A DNA stretch of 64,000 bases from JASGKO01 sp049840595 (GTDB taxonomy: Bacteria > Verrucomicrobiota > Verrucomicrobiia > Chthoniobacterales > Chthoniobacteraceae): assembly GCA_049840595.1 (NCBI GenBank), contig JASGKO010000039.1, positions 186,001-250,000 on the forward strand, in the 5' to 3' direction. The position numbers were made by a program, and so were the translations under genes. Below are positions 10,215-19,277 of this stretch, in pieces. Under the pieces are notes generated by a model that saw only the letters and a list, made by a program, of their open reading frames with translations, did not search any database and was not told where the DNA came from. How positions within the stretch are numbered: the first letter of the stretch is position 1; each line of letters opens with the position of its first letter.

Positions 10215-10504
10215 GGCTGTTCTCCGGTAAACATTCCCGTGATCTGCGCCGTCTCGGAAAACTGGGCGAGATGGCTCGAAAAATCCGGCGGCGAAAACCA
10301 GGTCCATACGCCCAGCACCAGCGTGATTGCGGCAAAGGCCGGGCACAACTTCCACGCCGCCGCATACCACGGCTGGGCCGGCGCCTGGCGTTCGGAACGC
10401 AGGCGGGCCAGGAGCCGCGTTTCAAAGCCGTATTCCACCCGGCCTGGGTCCGGCTTCGCGGCCCGGGCGGCGTGCAGCATTTCGTTGAGGCGGTCGTCGT
10501 TCAC
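10211..10504 (-). CDS. Small single-pass membrane protein, probable anti-sigma factor
   Basis: 97 residues from GTG 10504. The N-terminal 45 residues are soluble and charged (NDDRLNEMLHAARAAKPDPGRVEYGFETRLLARLRSE split by no motif I can name), followed by one TM segment (LCPAFAAITLVLGVWTWF) and a short outer tail. The size, single TM and position directly after an ECF sigma gene (35 bases) and before a periplasmic sensor (4-base overlap) match the anti-sigma role, as CnrY/RseA-type proteins do. No zinc-binding HxxxCxxC motif is present. Function is inferred from context. Confidence 0.65.
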   Translation of the reverse strand: MNDDRLNEMLHAARAAKPDPGRVEYGFETRLLARLRSERQAPAQPWYAAAWKLCPAFAAITLVLGVWTWFSPPDFSSHLAQFSETAQITGMFTGEQP

Positions 10505-10539
10505 GTCGGTTGTCTTCTTCTGCTGGTGGCGTGGGGTTT

Positions 10540-11139
10540 TCAAATCTTTTCCTCTCTTTCCAAAATGGCTTTCAGGGCCTGCCGGGCACGGAAGGCTCGC
10601 ACTTTCACATTCGGCTCGCTCCAGCCGGTGGCCTCGGCCACCTCGCGCACGCTTTTGTCCTCCAGCTCCAGCAGGGTGATCACGAGGCGTTCCTCCGGGT
10701 TGAGCCGGCGCATGGCGGTGTGGATGACTTCGGCATCCTGCCGGTGCTGATCGGGTGGGGCGGCACCGTCCCAGTCCTCCAGGGCGACAGGATCGCGGCG
10801 GTGCTTGCGCAGGAAATCGTAGCACATGCGAATGGCCAGCCGCGAGAGCCAGTGCTCGAACGGGGCGATCGCGCGGTATTTGGCGAGGTTCCGGTAGGCG
10901 CGCAGGAAGATTTCCTGGCCGAGGTCGTCGAGGTCCGCATGGTTGCGGGCAAAGCGGGCGGCCATCCCGAGGATCTTGCCCTTGTGCCGGGCGACCAGCT
11001 CGGCGAACGCCCCCTCATCCCCGGTGAGGGTGGCGGCGACGAGGGTTTCATCGGACGGCGCTTCGAGTGGCACGAGCGCTTGTTTACGGTTGGGCGGACC
11101 ATTTTGCAAACCGGTCGAGGCCGGCATCGACGCGTTCAT
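10540..11139 (-). CDS. ECF (sigma-70 group 4) RNA polymerase sigma factor
   Basis: 199 residues. Region 2 reads LTGDEGAFAELVARHKGKILGMA... through DLDDLGQEIFLRAYRNLAKYR (core binding and -10 recognition). Region 4 reads LNPEERLVITLLELEDKSVREVAEATGWSEPNVKVRAFRARQAL, a helix-turn-helix. The full frame overlaps the end of the upstream Spy-like gene by 56 bases; a GTG at 11073 would remove the overlap and still keep region 2, so the start is uncertain. Genes in order are spy-like, sigma, anti-sigma, spy-like, all on the minus strand and tightly packed, so one operon that is probably autoregulated. Confidence 0.9.
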   Translation of the reverse strand: MNASMPASTGLQNGPPNRKQALVPLEAPSDETLVAATLTGDEGAFAELVARHKGKILGMAARFARNHADLDDLGQEIFLRAYRNLAKYRAIAPFEHWLSRLAIRMCYDFLRKHRRDPVALEDWDGAAPPDQHRQDAEVIHTAMRRLNPEERLVITLLELEDKSVREVAEATGWSEPNVKVRAFRARQALKAILEREEKI

Positions 11140-11587
11140 CGAATTTACTCTGGAGGCCGCGGAATTTTTGCACCTGATCGGGGGTGAGAATTTTCTGGAT
11201 CGACTGCGAGACCTGCGCTCGCTGCACGTCCAGATCCGCCTCGATCGAGGCTACCTTGGCCGCCTCCGCGCGAATTGCGGCTTCGTTTACGGGCACCGTC
11301 TGGATGATGCCCCGGAGGGTGCGGCGCTCGGAGACGAGCTGTTTCACCAGCGGCTGGAGCGTGGGGACGTTATCCTTGAAGACCGCGCGCACCTGGGTGC
11401 GCTGGCTGTCGCTCAGATCGAGCGTTTTCAAAGCGGCGCGGATGCGCTCGCGGGCCGGTCGGGCGGGATCGCCGCTGGCGTTGCCCGTGGAAGCCGTGTC
11501 GGTCGCGGCAATCGTATAAACCGCGCCGGAAAAAAGGGTGGCGATCACAGTGACCGCAGCCCACTTGGTGAAGGAGAAAGTTTTCAT
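11084..11587 (-). CDS. Secreted Spy/CpxP-like LTxxQ protein
   Basis: 167 residues from ATG 11587, where a signal peptide begins (MKTFSFTKWAAVTVIATLF... to about AIA). The mature part is helical with LDLSDSQRTQVRAVFKDN and, later, KILTPDQVQKFRGLQSKFDERV, the paired LTxxQ-type motifs of Spy/CpxP. The middle helix carries a basic stretch (LVSERRTLRGII). It is the first gene of the ECF cassette, overlapping the sigma gene. Probably a periplasmic chaperone or sensor of envelope damage; whether metal is bound is not visible (there is no cluster of His or Cys). Confidence 0.78.
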   Translation of the reverse strand: MKTFSFTKWAAVTVIATLFSGAVYTIAATDTASTGNASGDPARPARERIRAALKTLDLSDSQRTQVRAVFKDNVPTLQPLVKQLVSERRTLRGIIQTVPVNEAAIRAEAAKVASIEADLDVQRAQVSQSIQKILTPDQVQKFRGLQSKFDERVDAGLDRFAKWSAQP

Positions 11588-11686
11588 ATTCACCAGGCAA
11601 GACGTCGCAACCGGAGAGAAGGTTACAGGGCTGGAATCGAATATTTCCGAAGTGGATGACTTCTTCGGCCCGGAAACCAAAGACCT

Positions 11687-13382
11687 CTATACCCGGAAGA
11701 GGGCGCCGAGGCGCTTCCCGAGCGATTTGGTGGCGGCGAGGATGGTAATTGCGAGGAAGGCCATCGCCCACACGCCGAGCGCGGCGGCGACGTAGCGGCC
11801 CTCGCCCAGGAGCTGGAAGAGGCTCGTAGATCGCCTTCGTGATGGGGAAGAACTCCTGTTTCTGCGCGAGGAGCAGGGAGTCGGAGACTTCCAGCATGGC
11901 GAAGGCGAAGGCGAGCAGGCCGCCGGCGAGGAGATTGGCGGTGATCAGCGGCAGGGTGATCTTGCGGATCGCGCGGAAGGGGGAGGCCCCGAGGTTTTGC
12001 GCGGCTTCCTCCAGCGTGCTGCTGGTCTGCTGGAGACCGGCGACGGCGCTGCGGACGATGTAGGGAAGGCGGCGCACGCTGTAGGCGATGATCAGCAGCG
12101 CCGTTGGATTATTGGTGGGATTGAGGAAGGCGAAGAAATGCCCCGGCTGGGTCATCGAAATATAGCCAAAGGCCAGGACCAATCCCGGCACCGCCAGCGG
12201 GAGCATCGAGAGGGCGTCGAAGATGCCCCGGCCCGGCACGTTGCTGCGGACGACGACGTAGGCAATCCCGATGCCGAGCAAGAGGTCAATCACGGTGGCA
12301 ATGGCGGCGTATTTGAGGCTGTTGGCGATGGAGGGGACGGTTAGCACATGGCCCAGCGCGGCCTGGTAATGATCCAGCGTCCAGCTCTGCGGGAGGACGC
12401 TGCGATACCAATCATTGGAGAACGAAACGAGGACGACACCGAGATGGGGGAGGATGGCGAAAAAGGTCACCAAGCCAAAGCTGGCGACGCAGACGAGGGA
12501 CATGATTTTCCCCGGTTTCCGGGCACCCCCCTGGCTGGTGGCCTTGGCCATCATCGCATAGTTGTGACGGCCGAAAAACCACTTGCTGCCAGAGTAAAGC
12601 AAGGCGGAGAAGGCCAGCATCACCACCACGAGTGCGTACGGAAAGGGGTTCCCCGCAATCTCCTTCACGCCATTGAAGATTTGCACCGAGGTAATGCGGG
12701 AGAAATCAAAGATGAGGGGGACCCCCAATTCGGTGAAAGCCCAGATGAAAACGATGGTCCCCCCCGCGAAGAGACCGGGCATGATGAGGGGGAGGGTAAT
12801 CTTGAGGTGTTTACGCAGGCCGGTGCAGCCGAGATTCTCGGCGGCTTCTTCCAGTGCAGGGTCCACATTGGCCAGCGCTGCGACGACGTTGAGATAGAGA
12901 ATGGGGTAGAGGCTCAGGGCGGTGAGCACGATGATGCTCCAGAGCCGTCCCTGTCCCAGCCAGTCAATGGCCCCCCCCTGGGCGAGCAAACCGAGCTTGA
13001 TGAGCAGGGCATTGAACGCGCCATACTGTCCAAAGATCTGTTTGACCCCGATTGCTCCCACGAAGGGGGGGAGGATCATCGGGACGAGAATCAGCGAGGA
13101 AAACCACTTCTTGCCGGGGAAATCGAAGCGGTCGGAGAGGAAGGCGAGGGGGACGGCAATGAGGATGGCGAGCACCGTGCTGCCCAGCCCCATTAGCAGG
13201 CTATTCCAGAGCCCTTCGAGGTAGATCTGGTTCTGGAAAACCTCCGCGATGTAGTTCCAGGTAAAGTGATTGCTGGCATCCAGAAACGCGCCGGAAACCG
13301 TCTGCCCGATCGGCCAGAGCAGGAAGCAGCCAAAGAACGCGGCGGTAAGGGTGTAAACGAGGAAAGAGAGGGTGCGATTCAT
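11687..13382 (-). CDS. ABC importer permease, two fused BPD domains, one frameshift
   Basis: About 565 residues with roughly twelve TM helices. Two binding-protein-dependent transport domains are fused; each has the EAA loop that contacts the ATPase: EEAAENLGCTGLRKHLKITL (near residue 180) and EEAAQNLGASPFRAIRKITL (near residue 455). This is the FbpB/AfuB arrangement. The frame changes near 11825 (in GAGCCTCTTCC). After it, the correct frame reads LFQLLGEGRYVAAALGVWAM and ends at 11687; continuing in the first frame would run over the Spy-like gene, so that long ORF is an artefact. The start ATG overlaps the binding-protein stop by one base (TAATG). Operon: ATPase, binding protein, permease. 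Likely substrates are ferric iron or a phosphorylated sugar. Confidence 0.85.
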
Positions 13383-14961
13383 TATTTTCCTTCCTGGGCG
13401 AGTTCCTGGGCGTGGCGGTATTGCGCCCGGAAGTGATCGGAGAGCGTCTTCGCGAGGCGCACCTGTTCGATTTTATCCGGCGACGACAGGGTGGTCTTGA
13501 TCCTGGTATTGGCGGCCGCGAAATCCACGGCGGAGACATCCGAAAAAGCCGCCATCGCCTGGGGTGGGAACCCGGCTTTGATCAGGGCGGCCCAAGCGTC
13601 GTGGAGTTCCACGCTGGTATCGATGCACATCACCCGCACGATAAAGCTCAGCGGGCGGAACAGTGGCCCGGTCCATTCGCCGTGATAAACGAACTTGCCC
13701 GCTTCCTCGTAGGGATTGATCTCCGGATCGGCAAAATACTGGCGATACGCCGGCTGATACATCTCGGGCCGGATCGGCAGCCGGCGCAGCGCGTATTTCT
13801 CGGGTCCGCCGGGGGCACCGAGCTTGTAGTCCCACAGCTTCTGGCCATCGAGGGAGAGGACGAACTCGATGAAATCGAGGGCGAGCTGGCGATGGGGGGC
13901 CCCTCGGAGCAAGCCGACCGGGTCCACGCCGTAGGATGAACCGCCGACCGGCGTGACATAGCCGACGCGCGAAGTGCCATCCGGCCGGCGCACCGCCTCA
14001 CTCTGGAAACGGCCGAAGAAGTCGATCGTCATGCCAGCGGAAACGTCGCCATTGGTCACGTCGAGCGCGACCGTCTGCCCGGCATCGGTGAAGTAGCGGG
14101 CATTGCCTCCGATCTTCTGGAGCAGGCGCATGGCATTGGTCCAGCCCTCGGTGGGGGCGGGAGCCTGTTGCATCTGCTGTTGGATGAGCATCTCGTAAGC
14201 CTTGGCCGCCGAGCCGCTGAGGGTGGGATTGGAAAGGCCGAGCTGGCCGAGGTATTTCGGGTTGGCGAGGTCGGCCCATTGCCGGGGTGCCGTCACGCCG
14301 AGCCGGGCCACCGAATCATTTTCCCAGCAGATGCCGAAGGCGGAGAGCACGGTCCCGATCCAGCGGCCCTTCGGGTCCCAATATTGCTCGCCGCCGAGTT
14401 GCCCGGGGATGACGTGGTCATTGAAAAGCTCGGGGTGTTTGGCGATCACGCCGCAATCCACCAGCCGCCCGGCTCCGGCCTGTGCGCTGAAATCGAAGCT
14501 GCCGCCGCCGAAAAAGAGATCGAGCCCGCCGCTGACGTTGGAATCGAGAAACGCCCGCCGGGCCGCCTGCCCGGGTGTATCCTGCGCCGGATCGGTCGCT
14601 GGAATTAGCTTGGGATTGTCGAAGGCCCCGGCGATGTCGGAATTCCACGTCTTATGCAGATCGTGCGTCCAGTAATAGGAAAACGCGCCCAGATATTGGG
14701 AGGCGAGGTAGCGGAAATCTCGGTCGTGCCGCCCGGGGTGCGCCAGTCCACCCGCACCGTCTTGCCGGTCTTCACCTTCTCGTATTTGGCGAAGGCGGCG
14801 GCGAACTCATGGCGGATCGCCTCGTTGTGCGGCGACACGATCACCAGCGTCTCGTCGGCGGGGGTGAGCAGTTCGTCGTGCTTCGGCTTGAGGGCAAACG
14901 GGAGCGCCAGCACTACCGCGAGCGGAATCAGGACCGGTAGATTTTTTACGAAGGGCAGCAT
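13382..14961 (-). CDS. ABC importer substrate-binding protein (FbpA/AfuA type), one frameshift
   Basis: About 525 residues when the two frames are joined near 14720. The N-terminus has a hydrophobic export or anchor segment (LPVLIPLAVVLALPFAL), then the start of a type 2 periplasmic-binding fold (ETLVIVSPHNEAIRHEFAAAF, VDWRTPGGTTEI). It continues with GGLDLFFGGGSFDFSAQAGAG, AFGICWENDSVARLG and VTPVGGSSYGVDPVGLLRGA. Length is above the usual 330-350 for FbpA because of an extended C-terminal part (FVYHGEWTGPLFRPLSFI...). I see no obvious run of tyrosines that would prove ferric iron binding, so sugar-phosphate or another anion remains possible. First base of the permease start overlaps its stop. 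Confidence 0.8.
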
Positions 14962-14970
14962 GGGGCGGCG

Positions 14971-16043
14971 TCAGTTGGGCAGCACGACGACATCGTCCTG
15001 CTGGGTCGTGGCATGGAACTCGCGATCCTGTCCCGCTTCGTCAAAACGCGGGTTGAGCTCGAAAATCTTGAGCGCGCCGACCGCCGTCTGGAAATGGTAT
15101 TGCGCGACCTCGCCGAGGTAGATGCTGCTCTCGATGCGCCCGGCGACGCTGTTTTCCGTTCCCGGGGTTTCGCGCAGCTTCCAGCTCTCGGGGCGGATGG
15201 AGAGCGTGACCGCCTCGCCCACTTGCGGCATCCATCCGGGCTTGGTGATGACCCCGGTAAACTCGCCTCCTGGCCGTGGCGACGCGGGCCTGGCCATCGG
15301 CGATCGAGACCACCTGGCCGGGCAGAAAATCCGTCTCGCCGATGAAATCCGCCACGAGCTTTGAGGTGGGGCGGCGATACACTTCGCGCGGCGTGCCCAC
15401 CTGCTGGATGCGCCCGCCATCGAGCACGGCCATGCGGTTGGCGATCGAGAGGGCCTCCTTCTGGTCGTGGGTGACGTAGATCGCGGTGAGGTTGAACTCC
15501 TTGCACACCCGGCGGATCTCGGTGCGCATCTCCAGGCGCAGCTTGGCGTCGAGGTTGGACAGCGGCTCGTCGAGCAACAGGCAGCGGGGGCGAATCACCA
15601 GCGCGCGCGCCAAGGCGATGCGCTGTTGCTGGCCGCCCGAGAGCTGGGCGATCTTGCGTCCGGCCGACGTGGCCCATTTTCACCGAGGCGAGCGCATCGG
15701 CGACGCGTTTTTCGATCTCCGCCTTCGGCACTTTACGTTCCTCCAGGCCGAAGGCCACGTTCTGCGCCACCGTCATGTGCGGCCAGAGCGCGTAGCTCTG
15801 GAACATCATGCCCGTATTGCGCAGGTGCGGCGGCGTGTGCGTGACGTCTTCGGTGCCAAAGCGGATGCTGCCCTCCTCGGGAAGATAGAAGCCGGCGATG
15901 GAGCGCAGCAGCGTTGTCTTGCCGCAGCCACTCGGGCCGAGGAGGAAGAAGATTTCACCGGCCCCGATTTCGAGATCGAGACGGTCGAGCGCGACGTTGG
16001 TGCCAAAACGTTTGGTGAGGCCCTGAATGGAGACAGATATCAT
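14971..16043 (-). CDS. ABC importer ATPase (FbpC/AfuC/PotA type), two frameshifts
   Basis: About 357 residues from ATG 16043 (MISVSIQGLTKRFG). Walker A GPSGCGKTT, Q loop MMFQSYALWPHMTVAQNV, signature LSGGQQQRIALARAL, Walker B CLLLDEPLSNLD and the switch His in YVTHDQKEAL are all present, then an OB/TOBE C-terminal domain (GEFTGVITKPGWMPQVGEAVTLSIRPE...). The frame changes near 15658 (one extra G in GGCCGGACGC) and again near 15283. Ten bases separate its stop from the start of the binding-protein gene. It energises the two-domain permease from the cytoplasmic face. Confidence 0.85.
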
Positions 16044-16226
16044 GATGCCCGGGAAAAATTTCGCGGCTGAGCGTAACAGGGAAGCGCCTCGTGGCAAGCC
16101 AAAGGGGGCGGCGCATCCCGCGAAACCGGCCCGCTGCGAAATCGCGCACAGAGAGCGAATGGGTAAATGTTACAAATTGGTTACAAAAGGCTTTTGGGGC
16201 CTGGGTAACATATGTATGGATGAACA
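16044..16226. promoter_or_regulatory. Divergent promoter region with repeated GTTAC boxes
   Basis: 183 bases between the ABC importer operon (minus) and the OPA-family transporter (plus). It contains a direct repeat GTTACAAA at 16169-16176 and 16180-16187 (11-base period, one helical turn) and an inverted GTAAC at 16205-16209, 20 bases before the MFS start. Such spacing suits a regulator binding site shared by both transcripts. No regulator gene is adjacent, so the assignment is tentative. Confidence 0.3.
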
Positions 16227-17555
16227 ATGCAAGCAGTCTCAGCCACGTCTTCCGGCCCGGCGCATCCGCCGGGGTTTCGTCCACGTCGCGGCCTGAACTG
16301 GGGATTCATAGGGCTTCTCTATACCTCGTTCTATTTGTGCCGTTACAACTTCCCAATCGCGAACAAGGCGATTGCGGAGGAGTTTCACTTCAGCAAGGCC
16401 CAGATGGGCACCATTGTGACCACGGTGGCGCTGGCCTATGCCTTTGGCCAGATCCTTAACGGTCTGTTAACGGACCGGATCGGTGGAAAAAGGGCAATGC
16501 TGATTGGCGCGGCTGGCACCATCATCATGAATATCGCCTTCGGTGCGGCTTCCTTCGCCGGTTTGCTCTGGCTCTTCATGCTCATTCGCGGGATCGACGG
16601 CTACCTGCAGGCTTTTGGCGCGCCCGGCATGGTGAAGATGAACTCCGCATGGTTTGCCCCGCGCGAACGCGGACGCTTCGCGGGCATCTTCGGCTTTATG
16701 ATCAATCTTGGGCGCTTCGGCATTTTCAAGCTGGGGCCGAGCCTGCTCGCGGGGTTCACCTTCCTCGGGATGTGGCAGGTGCCGCCGCAGCACTGGCGCA
16801 TGCTGTTCTGGGTCCCGGCGGGAATTGCCACCGTGGTGGCCATCGGCATGGCGATTTTTGTGAAGCCGACTCCGGAAGATGCGGGCTGGCCCGGCGTCAT
16901 CAAGCACGAGGATGACGACGACGGGAGCGTGACCGCGAGGGTCGGAATGGTCCTGGCCGCGATCGTGACAAACCCGGTGATCTGGGTGGTGGCAGGCGCG
17001 TATGCCTGTACCGGAGCGGTGCGGCAGGGGATTGACCAATGGTTCCCGCGCCTGTTGCAGGATGTATATAGCGTGTCGCTTGATTCGGGAAAATTCCAGC
17101 TCGTGGGCTTTTTGATTCCGTTTGTCGCGTCGTTCGGTTCGCTCATTTCCGGCTATCTCTCCGATACGGTATTCAAAGGACGGCGCGCACCGGTGGCCGC
17201 CTTCCTCTATTTCCTGGAGACGGCGGTGATTCTGGTGGCGGCTCAATTCCATACCGCCAATGCCGCCGTGCTTTTCCTCGTGCTCATTTCGCTCACCGCG
17301 AACTCCACCCATTCCATCCTCGGCACCGCCGCCGCGATGGATATCGGTGGCCGCAAGATGGCCGGTTTCGCCTCCGGGGTCATCGATTCCTTTCAATACT
17401 TCGGCGGCAGCCTTGCGGGTTACTTCCTTGGCCTGCTCCTCGATAAAAGCTGGGACTACTATTTCTACTTCATGGCTCCCTTCGGCATCGTCGGTGGTTT
17501 GCTTATGCTGACGATCCTCGGGCGCGTGTCGCTGCGCAAAGGCGCGGGGCATTGA
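16227..17555 (+). CDS. GlpT/UhpT (organophosphate:phosphate antiporter) family MFS transporter
   Basis: 442 residues with about twelve TM helices. The first part matches the OPA family: GFIGLLYTSFYLCRYNFPIANKAI, followed by LTDRIGGKRAM in the loop between TM2 and TM3, and GLLWLFMLIRGIDGYLQAFGAPGMVKMNSAWFAPRERGRFAG. The C-terminal half (LISGYLSDTVFKGRRAPVAA, AAAMDIGGRKMAGFASGVIDSFQYFGG) is equally typical. Family members exchange glycerol-3-phosphate, hexose-6-phosphate or phosphoglycerate for phosphate, or act as sensors (UhpC). The gene is divergent from a binding-protein ABC importer; AfuABC of similar type is known to take up sugar phosphates, so a common phosphorylated substrate is possible. 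Confidence 0.88.
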   Translation: MQAVSATSSGPAHPPGFRPRRGLNWGFIGLLYTSFYLCRYNFPIANKAIAEEFHFSKAQMGTIVTTVALAYAFGQILNGLLTDRIGGKRAMLIGAAGTIIMNIAFGAASFAGLLWLFMLIRGIDGYLQAFGAPGMVKMNSAWFAPRERGRFAGIFGFMINLGRFGIFKLGPSLLAGFTFLGMWQVPPQHWRMLFWVPAGIATVVAIGMAIFVKPTPEDAGWPGVIKHEDDDDGSVTARVGMVLAAIVTNPVIWVVAGAYACTGAVRQGIDQWFPRLLQDVYSVSLDSGKFQLVGFLIPFVASFGSLISGYLSDTVFKGRRAPVAAFLYFLETAVILVAAQFHTANAAVLFLVLISLTANSTHSILGTAAAMDIGGRKMAGFASGVIDSFQYFGGSLAGYFLGLLLDKSWDYYFYFMAPFGIVGGLLMLTILGRVSLRKGAGH

Positions 17556-17585
17556 TTATCACGCGAAGATGCAGCGGAGAAGAAC

Positions 17586-18803
17586 TCAACGCGGATCGAC
17601 GGCTTGCCCGATGAATAAGCAGGCGCCACTTTTGCGGTCCTGGATCGCGTAGAGAAACGGGTGGTCCACGTGAACTTCCATCGGCTGCGGAGGATTGTGG
17701 GCGAGGGCGCGCAGGGTCATCACGACGGCGGTGGCTGCGGCGGCTTCGGTGCCGTTTTCGTTGAGGTCGATGAACGTTTTGTGAAAGACGTGGCTGATTG
17801 AGAGCAGGCCTTTGCGTTCAGTCATTTTGTCGAAATGGGCTTTCGCGGGATCGAAGGCGGTTTTCAGGCCGAGTGCCTTGAGTGCCATGCCGAGGTCCAT
17901 GCTCGGAGGTTCGAGCTTGAACTTGGGCAGCTCCAGCATGATTTCCCGGCGCTCGAGTTGGGTGTTGCTCATCAGCATCGTGGGGGGAGTTTTGCCTCCA
18001 GGGCGGCGAGACCATCGACAGCATCGGGAAGCAGGATGAGGAACTGGAGGTCGGAATTTGCGTAGCCGAGGCCGAGCGCGGTATAGCCATCGCGATGCGC
18101 ATAGCCGCAGGTGACTTTGCCCCGCATCGTCGGCACGCTCACCGAGTCGCTGGTGGTGAAATGAAACGGGTGCGGTTGCGTCGCCTCGGTCTCGAACTGA
18201 TTCGACCAGGCGGCCTTGAAGTAAACGGCGTTGACCAGCACGAGGGAGGTATTCGCGTCCAATCCGCCGGAAGGAATCAGGTCCTTGATCCGGTCGTGAG
18301 TTTGCCCGGAAACCCAGTCGTTAATTTGAAGCCGGGCCGCATCTGGCGACCTGGAGAAATCCAGCAACTCCATCGGAGCGGCATAGGAACTTTTCACCAG
18401 TTTCAGAAACGGCGGTCGGAAAGCCAGATCCTTTTGCCCAAAGAGCCGACTGGCAACATTCAGCGTGATCGGATCGGCTTTTCCGGGTAGCGGTCGCCGA
18501 AGTTTTTACCATGGTTTCCAGTTCCCCATTGAGCGCGTGAAAGGAATCGTTGAGCATGGCGTCATCCGCCGGGTAATGCAGGACCCGCTGCATTTCCTGG
18601 CGGGTCTCCCCATCGGCTCCCGCGTAAGTCATCGCGAGGGCAAACTGGATGGAGTAGGGCGAGAGAAGCGTATTGGACGAGGCCGCGTTTTTGAGCAAGT
18701 CGATGCCGAGCGAGTTGATGGCGGTGGTGGCCACCGAAGCGTCCGCAGCCTTGAGTGGAGAAACGGCGAACAGTGCGAGAAACAGAAGCGGCAGAAGTTT
18801 CAT
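17586..18803 (-). CDS. Secreted serpin (serine protease inhibitor), two frameshifts
   Basis: Three frames join into one protein of about 405 residues, normal for a serpin. Signal peptide MKLLPLLFLALFAVSPLKA. The body has NTLLSPYSIQFALAMTYAGADGETRQEM, then in the next frame ITLNVASRLFGQKDLAF and LVLVNAVYFKAAW, then LELPKFKLE. The hinge GTEAAAATAVVMT leads to the closing strand VDHPFLYAIQDRKSG. The small-residue hinge (GTEAAAAT) is the signature of inhibitory serpins; the P1 residue lies in the loop VVMTLRALAHNPPQP and cannot be fixed by eye. The frame changes near 18492 and near 17988. It is exported and presumably guards the cell surface against host or competitor proteases. Confidence 0.87.
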
Positions 18804-18836
18804 TGCATAGGTTAAACGATTTTGGCGCCGGGGTGA

Positions 18837-19013
18837 TTAGGAAATTCTGAGGAGTTTCCCATGGTGAAAAATTCACCTGGCCCGGCGCAGGGGACGGCGG
18901 TGACCATCCCGGTGGAAACGACACAGATCGCACCGACGATTCTCAAATTGCTCGGGATTGATCCCGAAGAGTTGCAGGCGGTGCAAAAGGAAGGCACGCC
19001 GACGCTGTATTAA
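18837..19013 (+). pseudogene. C-terminal remnant of an alkaline phosphatase/phosphodiesterase family protein
   Basis: A 58-codon open stretch between an in-frame TGA (18834) and TAA (19011). It encodes a tail ending VETTQIAPTILKLLGIDPEEL, then AVQKEGTPTL, which is the usual C-terminal end of type I phosphodiesterase/nucleotide pyrophosphatase and sulfatase-like enzymes, where it follows the last metal-binding His. None of the catalytic part is left: the bases before it belong to the serpin start region. I read it as the surviving end of a deleted gene. A terminator follows 24 bases later, probably that gene's own. Confidence 0.6.
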
Positions 19014-19035
19014 GCGGATCAGTACAAGTTGAAAA

Positions 19036-19078
19036 ACACCCCGCATGGTCCCGGCCCGTGCGGGGTGTTTCATCTTTT
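19036..19078. terminator. Rho-independent terminator
   Basis: Perfect 12-base stem AAACACCCCGCA / TGCGGGGTGTTT around a GC-rich loop, followed by a T-rich tail (TTTCATCTTTTC). It lies just after the phosphodiesterase remnant and before the alginate-lyase-like gene. A-rich bases on the left make it usable on both strands. Confidence 0.8.
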
Positions 19079-19277
19079 CGAGAGAGGCAGGAGATCACGG
19101 CAATTCACTGGGAGGGAACGCTTTGGCTTCAAAAATGACCGGAAAGTACGGGGGCAATTTTTCCGGGATGCCCGGCGTGAGTATCGAGGCGCGAGCTGCA
19201 ATTGCTTAACCGGGTAACCAAAATTACGCCTAAAGATCAGGGTAGGGCGGTGTTGATTTTGCTCAACTCCACCAACC

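Noticed and set aside
11370..11686. C-terminal extension of the permease frame
   Set aside because: Arises after a one-base slip near 11825; it is Arg/His/Pro-rich, overlaps the Spy-like gene, and the correct frame ends properly at 11687.
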